A stretch of DNA of 62,974 nucleotides from DATCMA01 sp036563645 (GCA_036563645.1 DATCMA010000061.1:1-62974); one strand, 5' to 3'. Shown: positions 25,222-34,894, numbered from the stretch's first letter. The notes: generated by a model not told the origin, from the sequence alone. Program-made: numbers and translations.

Positions 25222-25512
25222 TCACTCGGGGAACTCCGCCCGCCCTTCGTCGACCATCCCGTCGCCGTCGGCCACGGTGGTGTCGGAGCGCGGATCCTCT
25301 AGCTCGGTGCGGTCCGGCCCTGCGAGGGCGGATGCGGCGACCGCTCCGCCCACGGTGCTCGCGCCGAACGCCGTCGGCGGAGCGGGGGGTTCCCGGAACG
25401 GCGGGGGCGCCGCATCGGGGCTCGTCGTCCGCTCCGATGGCTCACTTCCCGCGGGTGCGCCCCGCGTGGCGTCGTGGGATGTCGCCGCGGACTGTCGCTC
25501 GTCGCCACTCAT
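25222..25512 (-). CDS. Small Ala/Pro-rich hypothetical protein
   Basis: A 96-residue protein (MSGDERQSAATSHD start) from ATG 25512 with a purine-rich site (GAGGAAGG). It is mostly disordered, with an Ala/Gly run in the middle and an acidic tail (GDGMVDEGRAEFPE). No domain was recognised. It ends 117 bases before the next gene on the same strand. Confidence 0.5.
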   Translation of the reverse strand: MSGDERQSAATSHDATRGAPAGSEPSERTTSPDAAPPPFREPPAPPTAFGASTVGGAVAASALAGPDRTELEDPRSDTTVADGDGMVDEGRAEFPE

Positions 25513-25790
25513 GCCGCCTTCCTCGCCTCCCGTGGATGCTGTCAAGGCGTTGACTCCGCCGCCGGGCTTTCCCCGCTGGGCGCCGGTTCATGTCCCCAGC
25601 GCCGGGTCTCGCTCGGGGCCGCGCCTTGGTGGACGGCGGGAGACCGCGGAGGCCGCGGCGACGGAGATGAGCGGTCATGTGCTAGGCGCGAAACGAGGAG
25701 ATTGCGTATCCTGCCGGAAACATCGCCGTCCATGCGTGCCTCGCTGGTGAATGGACGGGATGAATCCCGCCGCTTTCAGGTTGAGGATCG

Positions 25791-28229
25791 ATGAATACCC
25801 GCAACTGGTCGATACCTTCGAAGATCGTTGCGATGGTGTCCGTGCCGGTTGCCGGGCTCCTAGCACTGTGGATTGTCGTGGTGGCGCTGGTCTGCCGCCC
25901 CGTGCTGCGCCTCGCCGACCTCCGAACCCTCGTTGACGAGCTCGTCCGCCCCGGCGAGCGGGTTGTGGCGGAACTGCGCGACGAACGCCGGCTGGCTGTG
26001 GCGTACCTCGTCGACGTGGCTGCCGCGCCCGGCTTAGCCGAGCAGCGCGCACGCACCGATGAGGCGATCGCCGCCTTCCGTCGGCGCGTGAGCGACCTGG
26101 ACGTGCGTGACCTCGGTGGGGCGCCGCTCGCCACCCGTGTCGATCAGCTACTCACCACATTGGATGATCTTCCGTCCACACGAGATGCGCTCGATGCGCG
26201 GCGCATCGATCGGACGGGGCTGTTCGAGGTCTACAACGGAATCATCGACGCCGCCTTCCGGATGTTCACTGCGGTCGCCGCCGTGCCGGAGGGGGCGGTC
26301 AGTCGCGAAGCCCACGCGCTGGTCGAGTTCGGCGTCGCCGCGGAGATGGCGGATCGCGCGGATGCCCTCCTCGCTGGGGCGTTCCACGCCAACCGGTTCG
26401 GCCCGGGCGAGGACCGCGATCTCCTGCGGTATCTCGGTGCCGCCCGCGCCCTACGCACCCGCGCCGTCGCTGACCTTCCCCCAACCGGGCGCGCCCGCTA
26501 CCAGCAGCTCGCCGACAGCGCCGAGTTCGCGCGTGTTCGCGCGCTGGAGGAGCGGCTGCTCGCCGCGGGGAGCGACGAGACCGCCCCACCGATTGCGGCG
26601 GGGGAGTGGCGAGCGGCCTACGACGCGGTGCGCACCCAGCAGCGCCAGCTCGCGCTCGACATGGTGGACGAGCTGGGGGAGCGGAGTTGGCCGAGCGTGC
26701 GGCGCGGGCTGATCCAGGCCATGGCGGTGGGGTGTCTCGGGCTGGCCACGGCCGCCGTCGCGATGGTCCTCGCCGTCCGCGTGGGGCGCTCGTTCAGCCG
26801 TCGGCTGGCCGGGATGCGGACCGTCGCTCTCGACGTGGCGGGCACCCGGCTGCCCGCGGTCGTGGCGCGCCTGCGCGCCGGTGACGCGGTTGACCTCCAG
26901 GCCGAGGCGCCCTCGCTGGACTACGGCACCGACGAGATCGGCCAGGTGGGCCACGCGGTCGGCGCGGTGCAGCGGAGCGCGATCCGGTCCGTGGCCGCCG
27001 AGGCGGCGGTGCGCCGGGGATTCCGCGAGATCGTCCTCGCCGTCACCCGCCGCAGCCAGGTGCTGCTCCACCAGCAGCTCAGCCTCCTCGACGCGATGGA
27101 GCGGCGCGCGACCGACCCGGTTGCGCTGCGGGATCTCTACGCCCTCGACCACCTGGCGACACGGCTGCGCCGGTGCGCGGAGGACCTGCTCCTCCTCAGC
27201 GGGGCGCGACCCGGCCGGGGGTGGACCCAGCCGGTGCCGATGGTCGACGTGATTCGGGGGGCGATGTCGGAGGTCGAGCGGTACGACCGGGTTGACCTCG
27301 ACCCCATCGACGGCGCGGCGCTCGACGGGCGTGCGGTCGCCGACGTCACGCACGTGCTCGCCGAATTGATCGACAACGCGACGGCGCACTCCCCGCCGGA
27401 GGCCCGGGTGCGGATTCGAGGAAGTCGAGGCGACGCCGGGTACACCATCGAGATCGAGGACCGTGGCTTCGGGATGACCCGGGCCGCGATCGCCGAGGCG
27501 AACCGGCGGCTCGCCGAGGCGCCGGAGTTCGACACCGCGACTGGTGAACAGCTCGGCCTGTTCGTCGTGGCGCACCTCGCCGCCCGGCACGGCGTCGGAG
27601 TGTCGCTGCGGCCGACGGAGGTCGGCGGCGTCATCGCGACGGTGCGGATCCCCGCCGACCTCGTGGTGACCGACGTCGCCGCCCCACCAGGGGGCGCCGC
27701 TGCCCCCGACCCGCCGTTAAGCGGCGGAAAGCCCTCCGAATCGAGCGGCGGGGAGCCGACCGAATCGAGCGGCGGGGAGTCCGACGCGTTGCCGCGCCGA
27801 CGCGCACCGGGGCTGCCCCGGCGGCGGGCGTCGCTGCCTGTTCGGCGTCCGGCGCCCGCGGAAAGCGAATCCGCCGACCCGCCGGGTGAGCCACCGCGCG
27901 GTGACTCCGGCGTGGCCACGCCGGCGCCGGTGACCGAGGAGGAGCCCCAGCCGACGCGCTCGCGTGGTGGCGGTGAGCTGCCGCGCCGGGTACGGCAGCA
28001 GAACATGGCGCCGCAGCTTCGGGAATCCAGCGGCCCATCCGCCTCCGCCGACAGCGGTCGGCTGCCGACGCGGCGCTCCCCCCAGCAGGTGCGGTCGGTG
28101 GTGGCGGCGCTTCAGGCGGGCGCGGCACGGGGCCGGCGCGAAGCGGCGCTGCCGGTGAGCACGCCGGCCGCCGGCGCGCAGACCGCCGACGCCGACCGGG
28201 GAACCACCGAAGCCGAGAGGAGCCGCTAG
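25791..28229 (+). CDS. Conservon-type sensor histidine kinase with NIT-like sensor (CvnA-like)
   Basis: An 812-residue membrane kinase. TM1 lies at about residues 15-35 (VSVPVAGLLALWIVVVALVC), an extracellular helical sensor region of the nitrate/nitrite-sensing type runs to about 305, and TM2 is near MAVGCLGLATAAVAMVLAV. The HAMP-like segment is followed by the DHp region (TRRSQVLLHQQLSLLDAMER and LDHLATRLRRCAEDLLLLSG) and an HATPase_c domain with ELIDNATAHSPP (N box) and EDRGFGMT (G1). The final 150 residues are Pro/Ser/Arg-rich and disordered, as in CvnA. GAGG precedes ATG 25791. The DUF742 gene follows, but the roadblock and GTPase genes of a standard conservon are missing. Confidence 0.9.
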   Translation: MNTRNWSIPSKIVAMVSVPVAGLLALWIVVVALVCRPVLRLADLRTLVDELVRPGERVVAELRDERRLAVAYLVDVAAAPGLAEQRARTDEAIAAFRRRVSDLDVRDLGGAPLATRVDQLLTTLDDLPSTRDALDARRIDRTGLFEVYNGIIDAAFRMFTAVAAVPEGAVSREAHALVEFGVAAEMADRADALLAGAFHANRFGPGEDRDLLRYLGAARALRTRAVADLPPTGRARYQQLADSAEFARVRALEERLLAAGSDETAPPIAAGEWRAAYDAVRTQQRQLALDMVDELGERSWPSVRRGLIQAMAVGCLGLATAAVAMVLAVRVGRSFSRRLAGMRTVALDVAGTRLPAVVARLRAGDAVDLQAEAPSLDYGTDEIGQVGHAVGAVQRSAIRSVAAEAAVRRGFREIVLAVTRRSQVLLHQQLSLLDAMERRATDPVALRDLYALDHLATRLRRCAEDLLLLSGARPGRGWTQPVPMVDVIRGAMSEVERYDRVDLDPIDGAALDGRAVADVTHVLAELIDNATAHSPPEARVRIRGSRGDAGYTIEIEDRGFGMTRAAIAEANRRLAEAPEFDTATGEQLGLFVVAHLAARHGVGVSLRPTEVGGVIATVRIPADLVVTDVAAPPGGAAAPDPPLSGGKPSESSGGEPTESSGGESDALPRRRAPGLPRRRASLPVRRPAPAESESADPPGEPPRGDSGVATPAPVTEEEPQPTRSRGGGELPRRVRQQNMAPQLRESSGPSASADSGRLPTRRSPQQVRSVVAALQAGAARGRREAALPVSTPAAGAQTADADRGTTEAERSR

Positions 28230-28253
28230 TGGCGCGACAGACTTCCGGGTCTC

Positions 28254-28631
28254 ATGGGTAAGGGTCTCGATACGCACCCCGAGTGGCTGGACGCCGAGGC
28301 GGGCCCGGTGGTGCGTCCGTACGTGGTGACCGCCGGCCGGGTTCCCGAGTCCGGCGACGTCGACGGGGCCACGCTGGTGGTCGCGGGCCCGCCGGACGAC
28401 GGTGAGCGGCGGTGGGCCCCCGAACACCGCGCCATCGTCGCGGCGGCGCAGCAGCCCCGCTCCGTCGCCGACCTCGCCGCGGAACTCGATCTCGCGGTCA
28501 GTGTGGTCCGGGTCCTCCTCCGTGACCTCCTCGCCGAGGGTGTCATGCACGTCTATGAGCCGCCCGCCGTGGACGAGGGGCCCGACGAGGGCGTGCTCCA
28601 AGCGGTGGTCGATCGCCTGCGGTCGCTGTGA
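28254..28631 (+). CDS. DUF742 protein (CvnC-like)
   Basis: A 125-residue protein of the DUF742 family, the third component of conservons, with a winged-helix-like core (RAIVAAAQQPRSVADLAAEL and VVRVLLRDLLAEGVMHVYEPP). It normally works with a roadblock protein (CvnB) and a Ras-like GTPase (CvnD) to relay the CvnA kinase signal. It starts at ATG 28254, 24 bases after the kinase stop, with a weak ribosome site. CvnB should lie between the kinase and this gene and is absent, and CvnD does not follow, so this is a minimal or reduced conservon. Confidence 0.85.
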   Translation: MGKGLDTHPEWLDAEAGPVVRPYVVTAGRVPESGDVDGATLVVAGPPDDGERRWAPEHRAIVAAAQQPRSVADLAAELDLAVSVVRVLLRDLLAEGVMHVYEPPAVDEGPDEGVLQAVVDRLRSL

Positions 28632-28739
28632 CCGTCGTCAACTCCCTGTCGTCGTGCCGCGGTGTGGCCGACCAGCCGATACGGCGGCGGGGGTTCTGGT
28701 TGGATCAGTGGTGGCATCACGCGCGGAGGTGAGGCAGCG

Positions 28740-29783
28740 GTGGGTGATGGCCGGATCGTCCACATCGGGTGTTACACGCCGGCCAGCAGCGGCGGCCGCG
28801 GGGAGGGCATCGTCGCCGCCCGTCGTGATCCGGAGACGGGCCGGCTGGAGCTGCGGGGGGTGGTCGCCACGACCCCCTCGCCGTCGTTCCTCATCCGGCA
28901 CCCCACCCTGCCCGTGCTGTACGCGACCAACGAGGTCCGCGACGGGCGCGTCAGCGCGTGGGCGGTCGGGGATGACGGCGCCCTGGCCCCGTTGGGGGAG
29001 GTGTCGACGGGCGGCGCGGATCCGTGTCACGCGGCGGTCCTGCCCGGGGAGGGGTATCTCGTCGCGGCGAACTACACCGGCGGCAGCCTCGCGGTCCATC
29101 CCCTGGATCCCGCCAGTGGGGCGGTTCTCGAGCGGACCGAGCTGATCGGGCATCACGGGCGCGGGATCGATCCGGAACGCCAGGAAGGACCGCACCCGCA
29201 CATGATCTCCCCCGATCCGTCCGGGGATTCCCTGCTCGCCGTCGATCTCGGGACGGACGCGGTGTACCGCTACACCCTCGACGCGGCGGCGGGTCGGCTC
29301 GTGCCCGACGGCGGGCCGGCGTGGCGTCGCGCGGGCGCGGGGCCCCGGCACCTGGCCCGACACCCCGACGGGAAGCGCTGCTACGTGGTCGGCGAGCTCG
29401 ACGCCACGGTGACCGCCTGTGAGATCGGCGAGGACGGCGCGCTGCGTGAGGTAGGGGCGGTGCCGACCACGACGCACCGAGGCCACGTGCAGCCGTCGGA
29501 GATCGCCGTCCGCGCCGACGGGCGGTTTCTCTACGTCGCCAACCGCGGCCCGGACACCATCGCCGTGTTCAGCGTCGACGACCCGCTGCCCCGGTACGTC
29601 GGTGAGGTGTCGACGGGTGGTCGCTGGCCTCGGCACTTCGCCATCATTGATGACTACCTTTATGTGGCGAACGAGCGGTCACATTCGGTCGGTATCTTTC
29701 GATTGCATCCAGAAAACGGCCTGCCGATCTCGCTGGGTGATCCTGTCGACACTCCGAGTCCAACGTGCATTGCGCCGGAATAA
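28740..29783 (+). CDS. Lactonase, seven-bladed propeller (6-phosphogluconolactonase-like)
   Basis: A 347-residue beta-propeller lactonase of the YbhE/Pgl type, which would hydrolyse 6-phosphogluconolactone in the oxidative pentose phosphate pathway or a related sugar lactone. The repeated blade pattern is clear (HPTLPVLYATNE, LVAANYTGGSLAVHPLD, GPHPHMISPDPSGD, LYVANRGPDTIAVFSVD, YLYVANERSHSVGIF). The start is GTG 28740 behind GGAGGTGAGG. It ends before a 188-base AT-richer gap. Confidence 0.88.
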   Translation: MGDGRIVHIGCYTPASSGGRGEGIVAARRDPETGRLELRGVVATTPSPSFLIRHPTLPVLYATNEVRDGRVSAWAVGDDGALAPLGEVSTGGADPCHAAVLPGEGYLVAANYTGGSLAVHPLDPASGAVLERTELIGHHGRGIDPERQEGPHPHMISPDPSGDSLLAVDLGTDAVYRYTLDAAAGRLVPDGGPAWRRAGAGPRHLARHPDGKRCYVVGELDATVTACEIGEDGALREVGAVPTTTHRGHVQPSEIAVRADGRFLYVANRGPDTIAVFSVDDPLPRYVGEVSTGGRWPRHFAIIDDYLYVANERSHSVGIFRLHPENGLPISLGDPVDTPSPTCIAPE

Positions 29784-29971
29784 TCCGGATCCCCGCTTGC
29801 GGGCTGTCACGTTTTCATCACCCAGTGACGCGGCGAGCGAGATTTATGTGAATTCGACCTCGATTATTCAAACGTAGCGAAACCGAAACATTACGCTACG
29901 TAACGTATTGATAGTCTCTTGTATCTCATCCGCAACTTTTCGCCAATTGTCCCTGGTGAAAACGCCTGCGG

Positions 29972-31750
29972 ATGCGCATTATTGATCGCGTGCCAGGCCG
30001 CCACCGCATGCCTAGTCGTTTTCCCGGATCAGGCGCCATCGCCGCGTCGGTTGTGCTCGCCGTCGTGGCCGCTGGGGCGTGGTTTGGGTATCAGCGGCTG
30101 GCCGGGCCTCGGTGCGAAGGGGAATTGCCCCTGACGGTCGCGGCCGCGCCCGAGATCGCGCCGGCGGTCGACGCGGCGGCAAGGCAGTGGAGCGCCGACG
30201 GCGCCGCCGTGGACGGCGTGTGCGTCACGGTCCAGGTCAGCGCCGTCGATCCAGTCGACGTGGCGGCCGTCGTGGCCAGTCAACACGGTGTCGCGCTCGC
30301 GGGGGTGGGGCAGGCGAGTGGCGACGCGGTCGTCCCCGACGTGTGGATCCCGGACTCCAGCACGTGGCTCGCGCGTCTGCGCACCGCGGCGGCGGGCTTC
30401 GCGCCCGGCAACGGTGGCTCGATCGCCAGTAGCCCTGTCGTGATCGCCATGCCGGAGCCGGTCGCGGCGAGCCTCGGCTGGCCCAGTAAGAAGATCGGGT
30501 GGAACGACCTGCTCAAGCAGGTCACCATCGGGACCAAGCTGCGCACCGGGATCGTGGAGCCGAGCCGGGACGCCGCTGGTCTGTCCGGACTGCTGGCCCT
30601 CACGGCGGCAGCGCAGGCCTCCGGCGCGGACGCCCAGCAGGCCACCACCGCTGCGTTGCGCGCCCTCGCCACCGGCAAGTCCGCCCTGCGCGACGACCTG
30701 CTCGCGCGCTTCCCGCGGTCGACCGACACCGCGACGGTCGCCTCCGCCTTGAGCGTCGCCCCGCTGTCGGAGGAGGACGTCATCGCCTACAACGCGGCGA
30801 AGCCCCCGATTCCGCTCGCCGCGCTCTACCTCGAACCGGCGCCACCGTCGCTGGACTACCCGTACGCGATCCTGCCCGGCACTGATCCCGCCAAGACCGC
30901 GGCGGCGCAAGGGCTGTATGGGGTGCTGACCACCGCCTCATTCCGCAGCCGGTTGGGTCCGCTCAACCTGCGGGCACCCGACGGGACGTGGGGCGAGGGC
31001 TTTGTCCCGCCGGTCGGCGCGCCGAGCCCGGCGGGGAGCGTGACGCCGAGCCCGGCTGACGGTGGGGGGACCGCGGCCGGGGGCCTCGACCCGGATGCGG
31101 TGGACCGCGCCCTCTCCGCGTGGACCGCGGTGACGCTGCCGGGCCGGATGCTCGCCGTCATCGACATCTCGGGATCCATGCTGGAGCGGGTTCCCGCGGC
31201 GGGGAACGCCACGCGGATGCAGGTCACCATCGCCGCGGCGCAGCGCGGCCTCGCGCTCTTCGACGACTCGTGGGCGGTGGGCCTGTGGGTCTTCTCGACG
31301 GAGCTCGACGGCACGCGCCCGTGGCGGGAGATCGCCCCGATCGGGCCGCTGAGCACCCAGCGCGGCGAGCTCCAGGCGGCGCTCAACGCCATCAGACCGA
31401 AGGTGAACGGCGGGACCGGGCTGTACGACACGACGCTGGCCGCCTATAAGAAGGTCCAGGAGGAGTGGGAGCCGGGTCGGGTCAACTCCGTGGTGGTCAT
31501 GACCGACGGGGTCAACGAAAATCCCGGCGGCATCTCACGGAAGAAGCTTCTCGATGAGCTGAAACGGATCGTTGATCCCGATCGTCCCATTCAGGTGATC
31601 ATGCTCGGTATTGGGCAGGGGGTTAACAAGGCCGAGTTGGAATCGATCGTCGATGTGACGGGGGGTGGCGCCTTCGTGGCGGAGGATCCGACGAAGATCG
31701 GCGATATCTTTCTGAAGGCCATCTCCTTGCGCCCTCGGACCAATCGGTAG
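29972..31750 (+). CDS. Substrate-binding-like plus von Willebrand A domain protein
   Basis: A 592-residue membrane-anchored extracellular protein. One TM segment near residues 23-40 (IAASVVLAVVAAGAWFGY) is followed by a periplasmic-binding-like domain to about residue 345 (LTVAAAPEIAPAVDAAARQW, DVWIPDSSTWLARLR). A short Pro/Ser linker leads to a VWA domain with the MIDAS motif DISGSM and later TGLYDT and VVVMTDGVNEN, so metal-dependent ligand binding is expected. This fusion occurs in actinobacteria; the ligand is unknown. The start is uncertain (ATG 29972 or 30008) because no strong ribosome site is visible. Confidence 0.82.
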   Translation: MRIIDRVPGRHRMPSRFPGSGAIAASVVLAVVAAGAWFGYQRLAGPRCEGELPLTVAAAPEIAPAVDAAARQWSADGAAVDGVCVTVQVSAVDPVDVAAVVASQHGVALAGVGQASGDAVVPDVWIPDSSTWLARLRTAAAGFAPGNGGSIASSPVVIAMPEPVAASLGWPSKKIGWNDLLKQVTIGTKLRTGIVEPSRDAAGLSGLLALTAAAQASGADAQQATTAALRALATGKSALRDDLLARFPRSTDTATVASALSVAPLSEEDVIAYNAAKPPIPLAALYLEPAPPSLDYPYAILPGTDPAKTAAAQGLYGVLTTASFRSRLGPLNLRAPDGTWGEGFVPPVGAPSPAGSVTPSPADGGGTAAGGLDPDAVDRALSAWTAVTLPGRMLAVIDISGSMLERVPAAGNATRMQVTIAAAQRGLALFDDSWAVGLWVFSTELDGTRPWREIAPIGPLSTQRGELQAALNAIRPKVNGGTGLYDTTLAAYKKVQEEWEPGRVNSVVVMTDGVNENPGGISRKKLLDELKRIVDPDRPIQVIMLGIGQGVNKAELESIVDVTGGGAFVAEDPTKIGDIFLKAISLRPRTNR

Positions 31751-31776
31751 CCAGGTCGCGGACGTGGTGAACGTAA

Positions 31777-31811
31777 CGAACGGACGGGTGCGATTACCGC
31801 CCGTCCGTTCG
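31777..31811 (+). terminator. Hairpin terminator after the VWA gene
   Basis: CGAACGGACGGG (31777-31788) pairs with 31800-31811, 12 perfect pairs and an 11-base loop. Confidence 0.85.
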
Positions 31812-31990
31812 CTGTCACGGTCCGTGGCTTTGTGTCGATGATGTTGTATTCAAGTGACGACTTTCTGTCAAACCAACGTTTATGAGAGTTCATCGGGTAA
31901 TGATTGCCGGGGAACACCCCGGTGCCCATCCGTTTCGGACGGGGGCGGCGGCCAGGGTGGTGTCCACATGAGACAGCTGGGGGAGGGCTG

Positions 31991-33475
31991 GTGACCACGA
32001 CTGTCCTGACCCCTGCGGTAGCCCATCCGGAGGTCGCACCGCAGGAGCAGATGGCGGTACGGCACGCCGAGAAGCGGGCCTATGTCCGCCAGATGGTCCT
32101 CATGGACGCGGCCGTGCTTACCGTTGCCGTGGTCTGTGGCTACCTCGTCCGGTTCCAAGAACCTGACTTGGTGGGGCCGCGGCTTCGCCACCTCGTCGTC
32201 GGCGGCGGGCTGATCGTGGCCTGGCTGCTGTCCCTGAAGCTGATGCGCTGCTACGACGATCGCGTGCTCGGCTACGGCGCGGACGAGTATCGCCGGGTGG
32301 GCGCGGCGAGCATGCGCCTCGCCGCCGCCGTCGCGATCGCCGGGTACGTCATCGACGCGGGTATCTCCCGCATCTTCCTCGCGATCAGCTTCGCGGTCGG
32401 CACGCTCGGTCTCGTGGTCGCCCGGTACGCCGCGCGCAAACAGCTCCACCGCGCGCGCTCCCGGGGCGAGGGGTGGTTCCGCCGCGTGCTCGTCGTCGGC
32501 GACACCCCGCACGTCCTGGAGCTAGTGCACACGTTGCGTCGGGAGCCGTACGCCGGCTACCAGGTGGTCGGCACGTGTATCCCGGACGCGCTGTTGGCGC
32601 CCGTGCCGCAGCGCCTCGGCGACGTGCCCGTGCTCGGGTCCTTCCGCAACATCTGCGAGGTCGCCAAGGAGGTGGGTGCCGACACCATCGCGGTGACCGC
32701 CTCCGGGGAGCTCACCGCGACCCGGTTGCGCCGTTTGGGGTGGCAGCTCGAGGGCACGGGGATCGACCTCGTGCTGGCGCCGGCGCTCACCGATGTGGCC
32801 GGCCCGCGCATCCATACCCGGCCGGTCGCGGGGCTCCCGTTGATCCACGTGGAGGCGCCGGAGTTCCGCGGCACCCGCAAGCTCATCAAGGGCTTCGTCG
32901 ACCGGGCCGTCGCGCTCATCGGGCTGATCATCGCGCTGCCGGTGTTCGCCATCATCGCCATCGCGGTCAAGCTCGACAGCCCGGGCCCGGTGCTGTTCCG
33001 GCAGGTTCGCGTCGGCCTGGGCGGGCGGGAGTTCAACGTCTACAAGTTCCGCACGATGGTGGTCGACGCCGACAAGATGTTGGCCAGCTTGGCGGACAAG
33101 AACGAAAAGCGCGACGGGCTGCTCTTCAAGATGCGCAACGACCCGCGGGTGACTCGAGTCGGGCGGGTGTTGCGCAAGTGGTCTCTCGATGAGCTGCCCC
33201 AGTTGGTCAACGTCCTGCGCGGCGACATGAGCCTGGTGGGGCCGCGGCCTCCGCTGCCCTCGGAGGTGGCGCGCTACAACGGCGACGTGGCCCGCCGGTT
33301 GCTGGTCAAGCCCGGGATGACGGGGCTGTGGCAGGTCAGCGGACGCTCCGACCTGTCGTGGGAGGACGGGATTCGACTCGACCTGTACTACGTCGAGAAC
33401 TGGTCGCTCGCGGTTGACCTCGCCATCCTGTGGAAGACCATCGGGGCGGTTCTCAAGCGGCGCGGCGCGTACTGA
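31991..33475 (+). CDS. Exopolysaccharide polyprenyl glycosylphosphotransferase
   Basis: A 494-residue WcaJ/CpsE-type initiating transferase that attaches a sugar-phosphate to undecaprenyl phosphate for surface polysaccharide assembly. The N-terminal half has about four TM segments and a CoA-binding-like Rossmann region (RVLVVGDTPHVLELVHTLRR). TM5 (AVALIGLIIALPVFAIIAIAV) precedes the bacterial sugar transferase domain with KLDSPGPVLFRQ, FNVYKFRTM, KWSLDELPQL, MSLVGPRPP and KPGMTGLWQVSGRS. GTG 31991 follows GGGGGAGGG and is preferred to an upstream in-frame start at 31904. It is convergent with the ROK gene, with only two bases between stops. No other polysaccharide genes are visible. Confidence 0.93.
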   Translation: MTTTVLTPAVAHPEVAPQEQMAVRHAEKRAYVRQMVLMDAAVLTVAVVCGYLVRFQEPDLVGPRLRHLVVGGGLIVAWLLSLKLMRCYDDRVLGYGADEYRRVGAASMRLAAAVAIAGYVIDAGISRIFLAISFAVGTLGLVVARYAARKQLHRARSRGEGWFRRVLVVGDTPHVLELVHTLRREPYAGYQVVGTCIPDALLAPVPQRLGDVPVLGSFRNICEVAKEVGADTIAVTASGELTATRLRRLGWQLEGTGIDLVLAPALTDVAGPRIHTRPVAGLPLIHVEAPEFRGTRKLIKGFVDRAVALIGLIIALPVFAIIAIAVKLDSPGPVLFRQVRVGLGGREFNVYKFRTMVVDADKMLASLADKNEKRDGLLFKMRNDPRVTRVGRVLRKWSLDELPQLVNVLRGDMSLVGPRPPLPSEVARYNGDVARRLLVKPGMTGLWQVSGRSDLSWEDGIRLDLYYVENWSLAVDLAILWKTIGAVLKRRGAY

Positions 33476-33477
33476 GT

Positions 33478-34806
33478 TCAGGCGTCGGCTGACGAGTCGG
33501 CGGGCGCCGGCCGAGGACTGGCGCCCGTCCGGGGTGCGGCGACGCGGGCGCCGCCGGTGGCGAGCCAGCGGGCCGGGTGCTCGTGGATGGCCCGCACCAC
33601 CGATCCGGCGGCGCCGACCACTGCGGCGTCCCCGCCGAGCACGGAGACCCGGACGGTCACGGGCGACCACGCGTTGGTCAGCACGCGGCGCTGAAGTTCG
33701 CTCTCCAGGGGCGGCCGCAGCCACGCGGCGAGGCGCGCGTACACCCCGCCGAGGACGACCGTATCGACATCGAGGAGATTCACGACGCTGGCCACGGTGA
33801 CCCCGAGCGCCGTCCCGGCGTCGCGGAGCGCGCGCAGGGTTGTGGGGTCGCCGGCGCGCGCCGCCTCGGTGAGTCGGGCGATCGCGGCGTCGGGGGAGAG
33901 ACCGGCGGAGTCGATCCCGGTCTCCTTCAGGAGGCGCTCCTGGCCGGCGTACTGCTCGAGGCAGCCGCGCCCGCCACAGCGGCAGGTCGGCCCGTCCGGG
34001 CGCACGGGCATGTGCCCGAGCTCGCCGCTCCAGCCACGGGCACCGCGGAACAGCTCGCCGTTGAGCACGATCCCCGCGCCGATGCCGATCTCCCCGGAGA
34101 TGTAGAGGAAGTTGGCCAGGTCGGTGCCGGCGTGGAGCTCCCCGAGGGCGGCGAGGTTGGCCTCATTGTCCACAGTGAGCGGAAGGTCCGCGAGCGCGGG
34201 ATGGTCGCCGACCAGCCGCGGCACGTCGACATCGCGCCACCCCAGGTTGGGGGCGAGCCGCACGAGACCGTCGGCGGTGACGAGACCGGGTACGGCGAGC
34301 GCGGCGCCGACCGGGGTGAGGCGGTCGGCCGCGGCGGCGTCCCGGACCGCGGCGGCGAGGTCGGCGAGGTCGGCGAGGGCCTGCGCGGGGGGATGGGGGC
34401 GTTGGTCGGCGCGGTGGACGATCCGGTGGCGGACCGTGCCGGTGAGGTCGACAATGCAGGCCGCCACGTAGTCGACGTTGACCTCGAGGCCGAGCCCGGC
34501 GGGGCCGTCGGTGGCGAGGACGAGCCCAGCGGCGGGGCGACCGGCGCCGGTGCGCGGCGCGGGGTCGACTTCGGTGAGGAGCTGTCCGTCGATGAGGTCA
34601 TCGACGAGGGCGGAGACGGTGGCCCGGGTCAGCCCGGTGGCGGCGGCGATATCCGCCCGGGACGGGGGGCGTGGGGCGGACGCGACGTGCCGCAGCACGA
34701 GCCGGAGGTTGTGCTCCCGGAGGCTGGCTTGGCGTACCGGCTGGCCGGGTGGGGTGTGCGCGAGGCCGTCCGAGCGTCGACCCCGGTGAGTTCCGCCGCT
34801 GCGCAT
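33478..34806 (-). CDS. xylR: ROK-family repressor, probable xylose regulator XylR
   Basis: A 442-residue ROK repressor: N-terminal winged helix (about residues 30-90, SRADIAAATGLTRATVSALVDDLI) plus a sugar-kinase fold with GEIGIGAGIVLNGELFRGARG and the ROK zinc motif CRCGGRGCLEQYAG. It is divergent from xylA, so it very likely represses xylAB until xylose binds. ATG 34806 with GGAG before it begins just ahead of the conserved N-terminus; longer frames reach into xylA and are rejected. It ends in a Pro/Ala-rich tail. Confidence 0.88.
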   Translation of the reverse strand: MRSGGTHRGRRSDGLAHTPPGQPVRQASLREHNLRLVLRHVASAPRPPSRADIAAATGLTRATVSALVDDLIDGQLLTEVDPAPRTGAGRPAAGLVLATDGPAGLGLEVNVDYVAACIVDLTGTVRHRIVHRADQRPHPPAQALADLADLAAAVRDAAAADRLTPVGAALAVPGLVTADGLVRLAPNLGWRDVDVPRLVGDHPALADLPLTVDNEANLAALGELHAGTDLANFLYISGEIGIGAGIVLNGELFRGARGWSGELGHMPVRPDGPTCRCGGRGCLEQYAGQERLLKETGIDSAGLSPDAAIARLTEAARAGDPTTLRALRDAGTALGVTVASVVNLLDVDTVVLGGVYARLAAWLRPPLESELQRRVLTNAWSPVTVRVSVLGGDAAVVGAAGSVVRAIHEHPARWLATGGARVAAPRTGASPRPAPADSSADA

Positions 34807-34894
34807 AGGACTCCGTCTTCGGTGGTGGTCTTGACAGTGGTATAGGTCACCAAAATAATTCAGCCAATAAACAAATCCCTGTGGAGGATCTGAC
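34807..34894. promoter_or_regulatory. xylR-xylA divergent promoter and operator region
   Basis: An 88-base A+T-rich spacer between the two start codons. TTGACA at 34830-34835 faces xylA and CACCAAAATAATTCAGCCAA lies beyond it, within the likely promoter/leader. An AT-rich site here is the likely XylR operator. The xylA ribosome site is GGAGG, 10 bases before the ATG. Confidence 0.5.

Noticed and set aside
31904..31990. Upstream in-frame start of the glycosylphosphotransferase
   Set aside because: GTG 31991 has a strong ribosome site; the earlier codons look noncoding.
33577..34845. A 422-codon frame opposite the ROK repressor
   Set aside because: Shadow of a clear ROK gene; its sequence has no recognisable domain.
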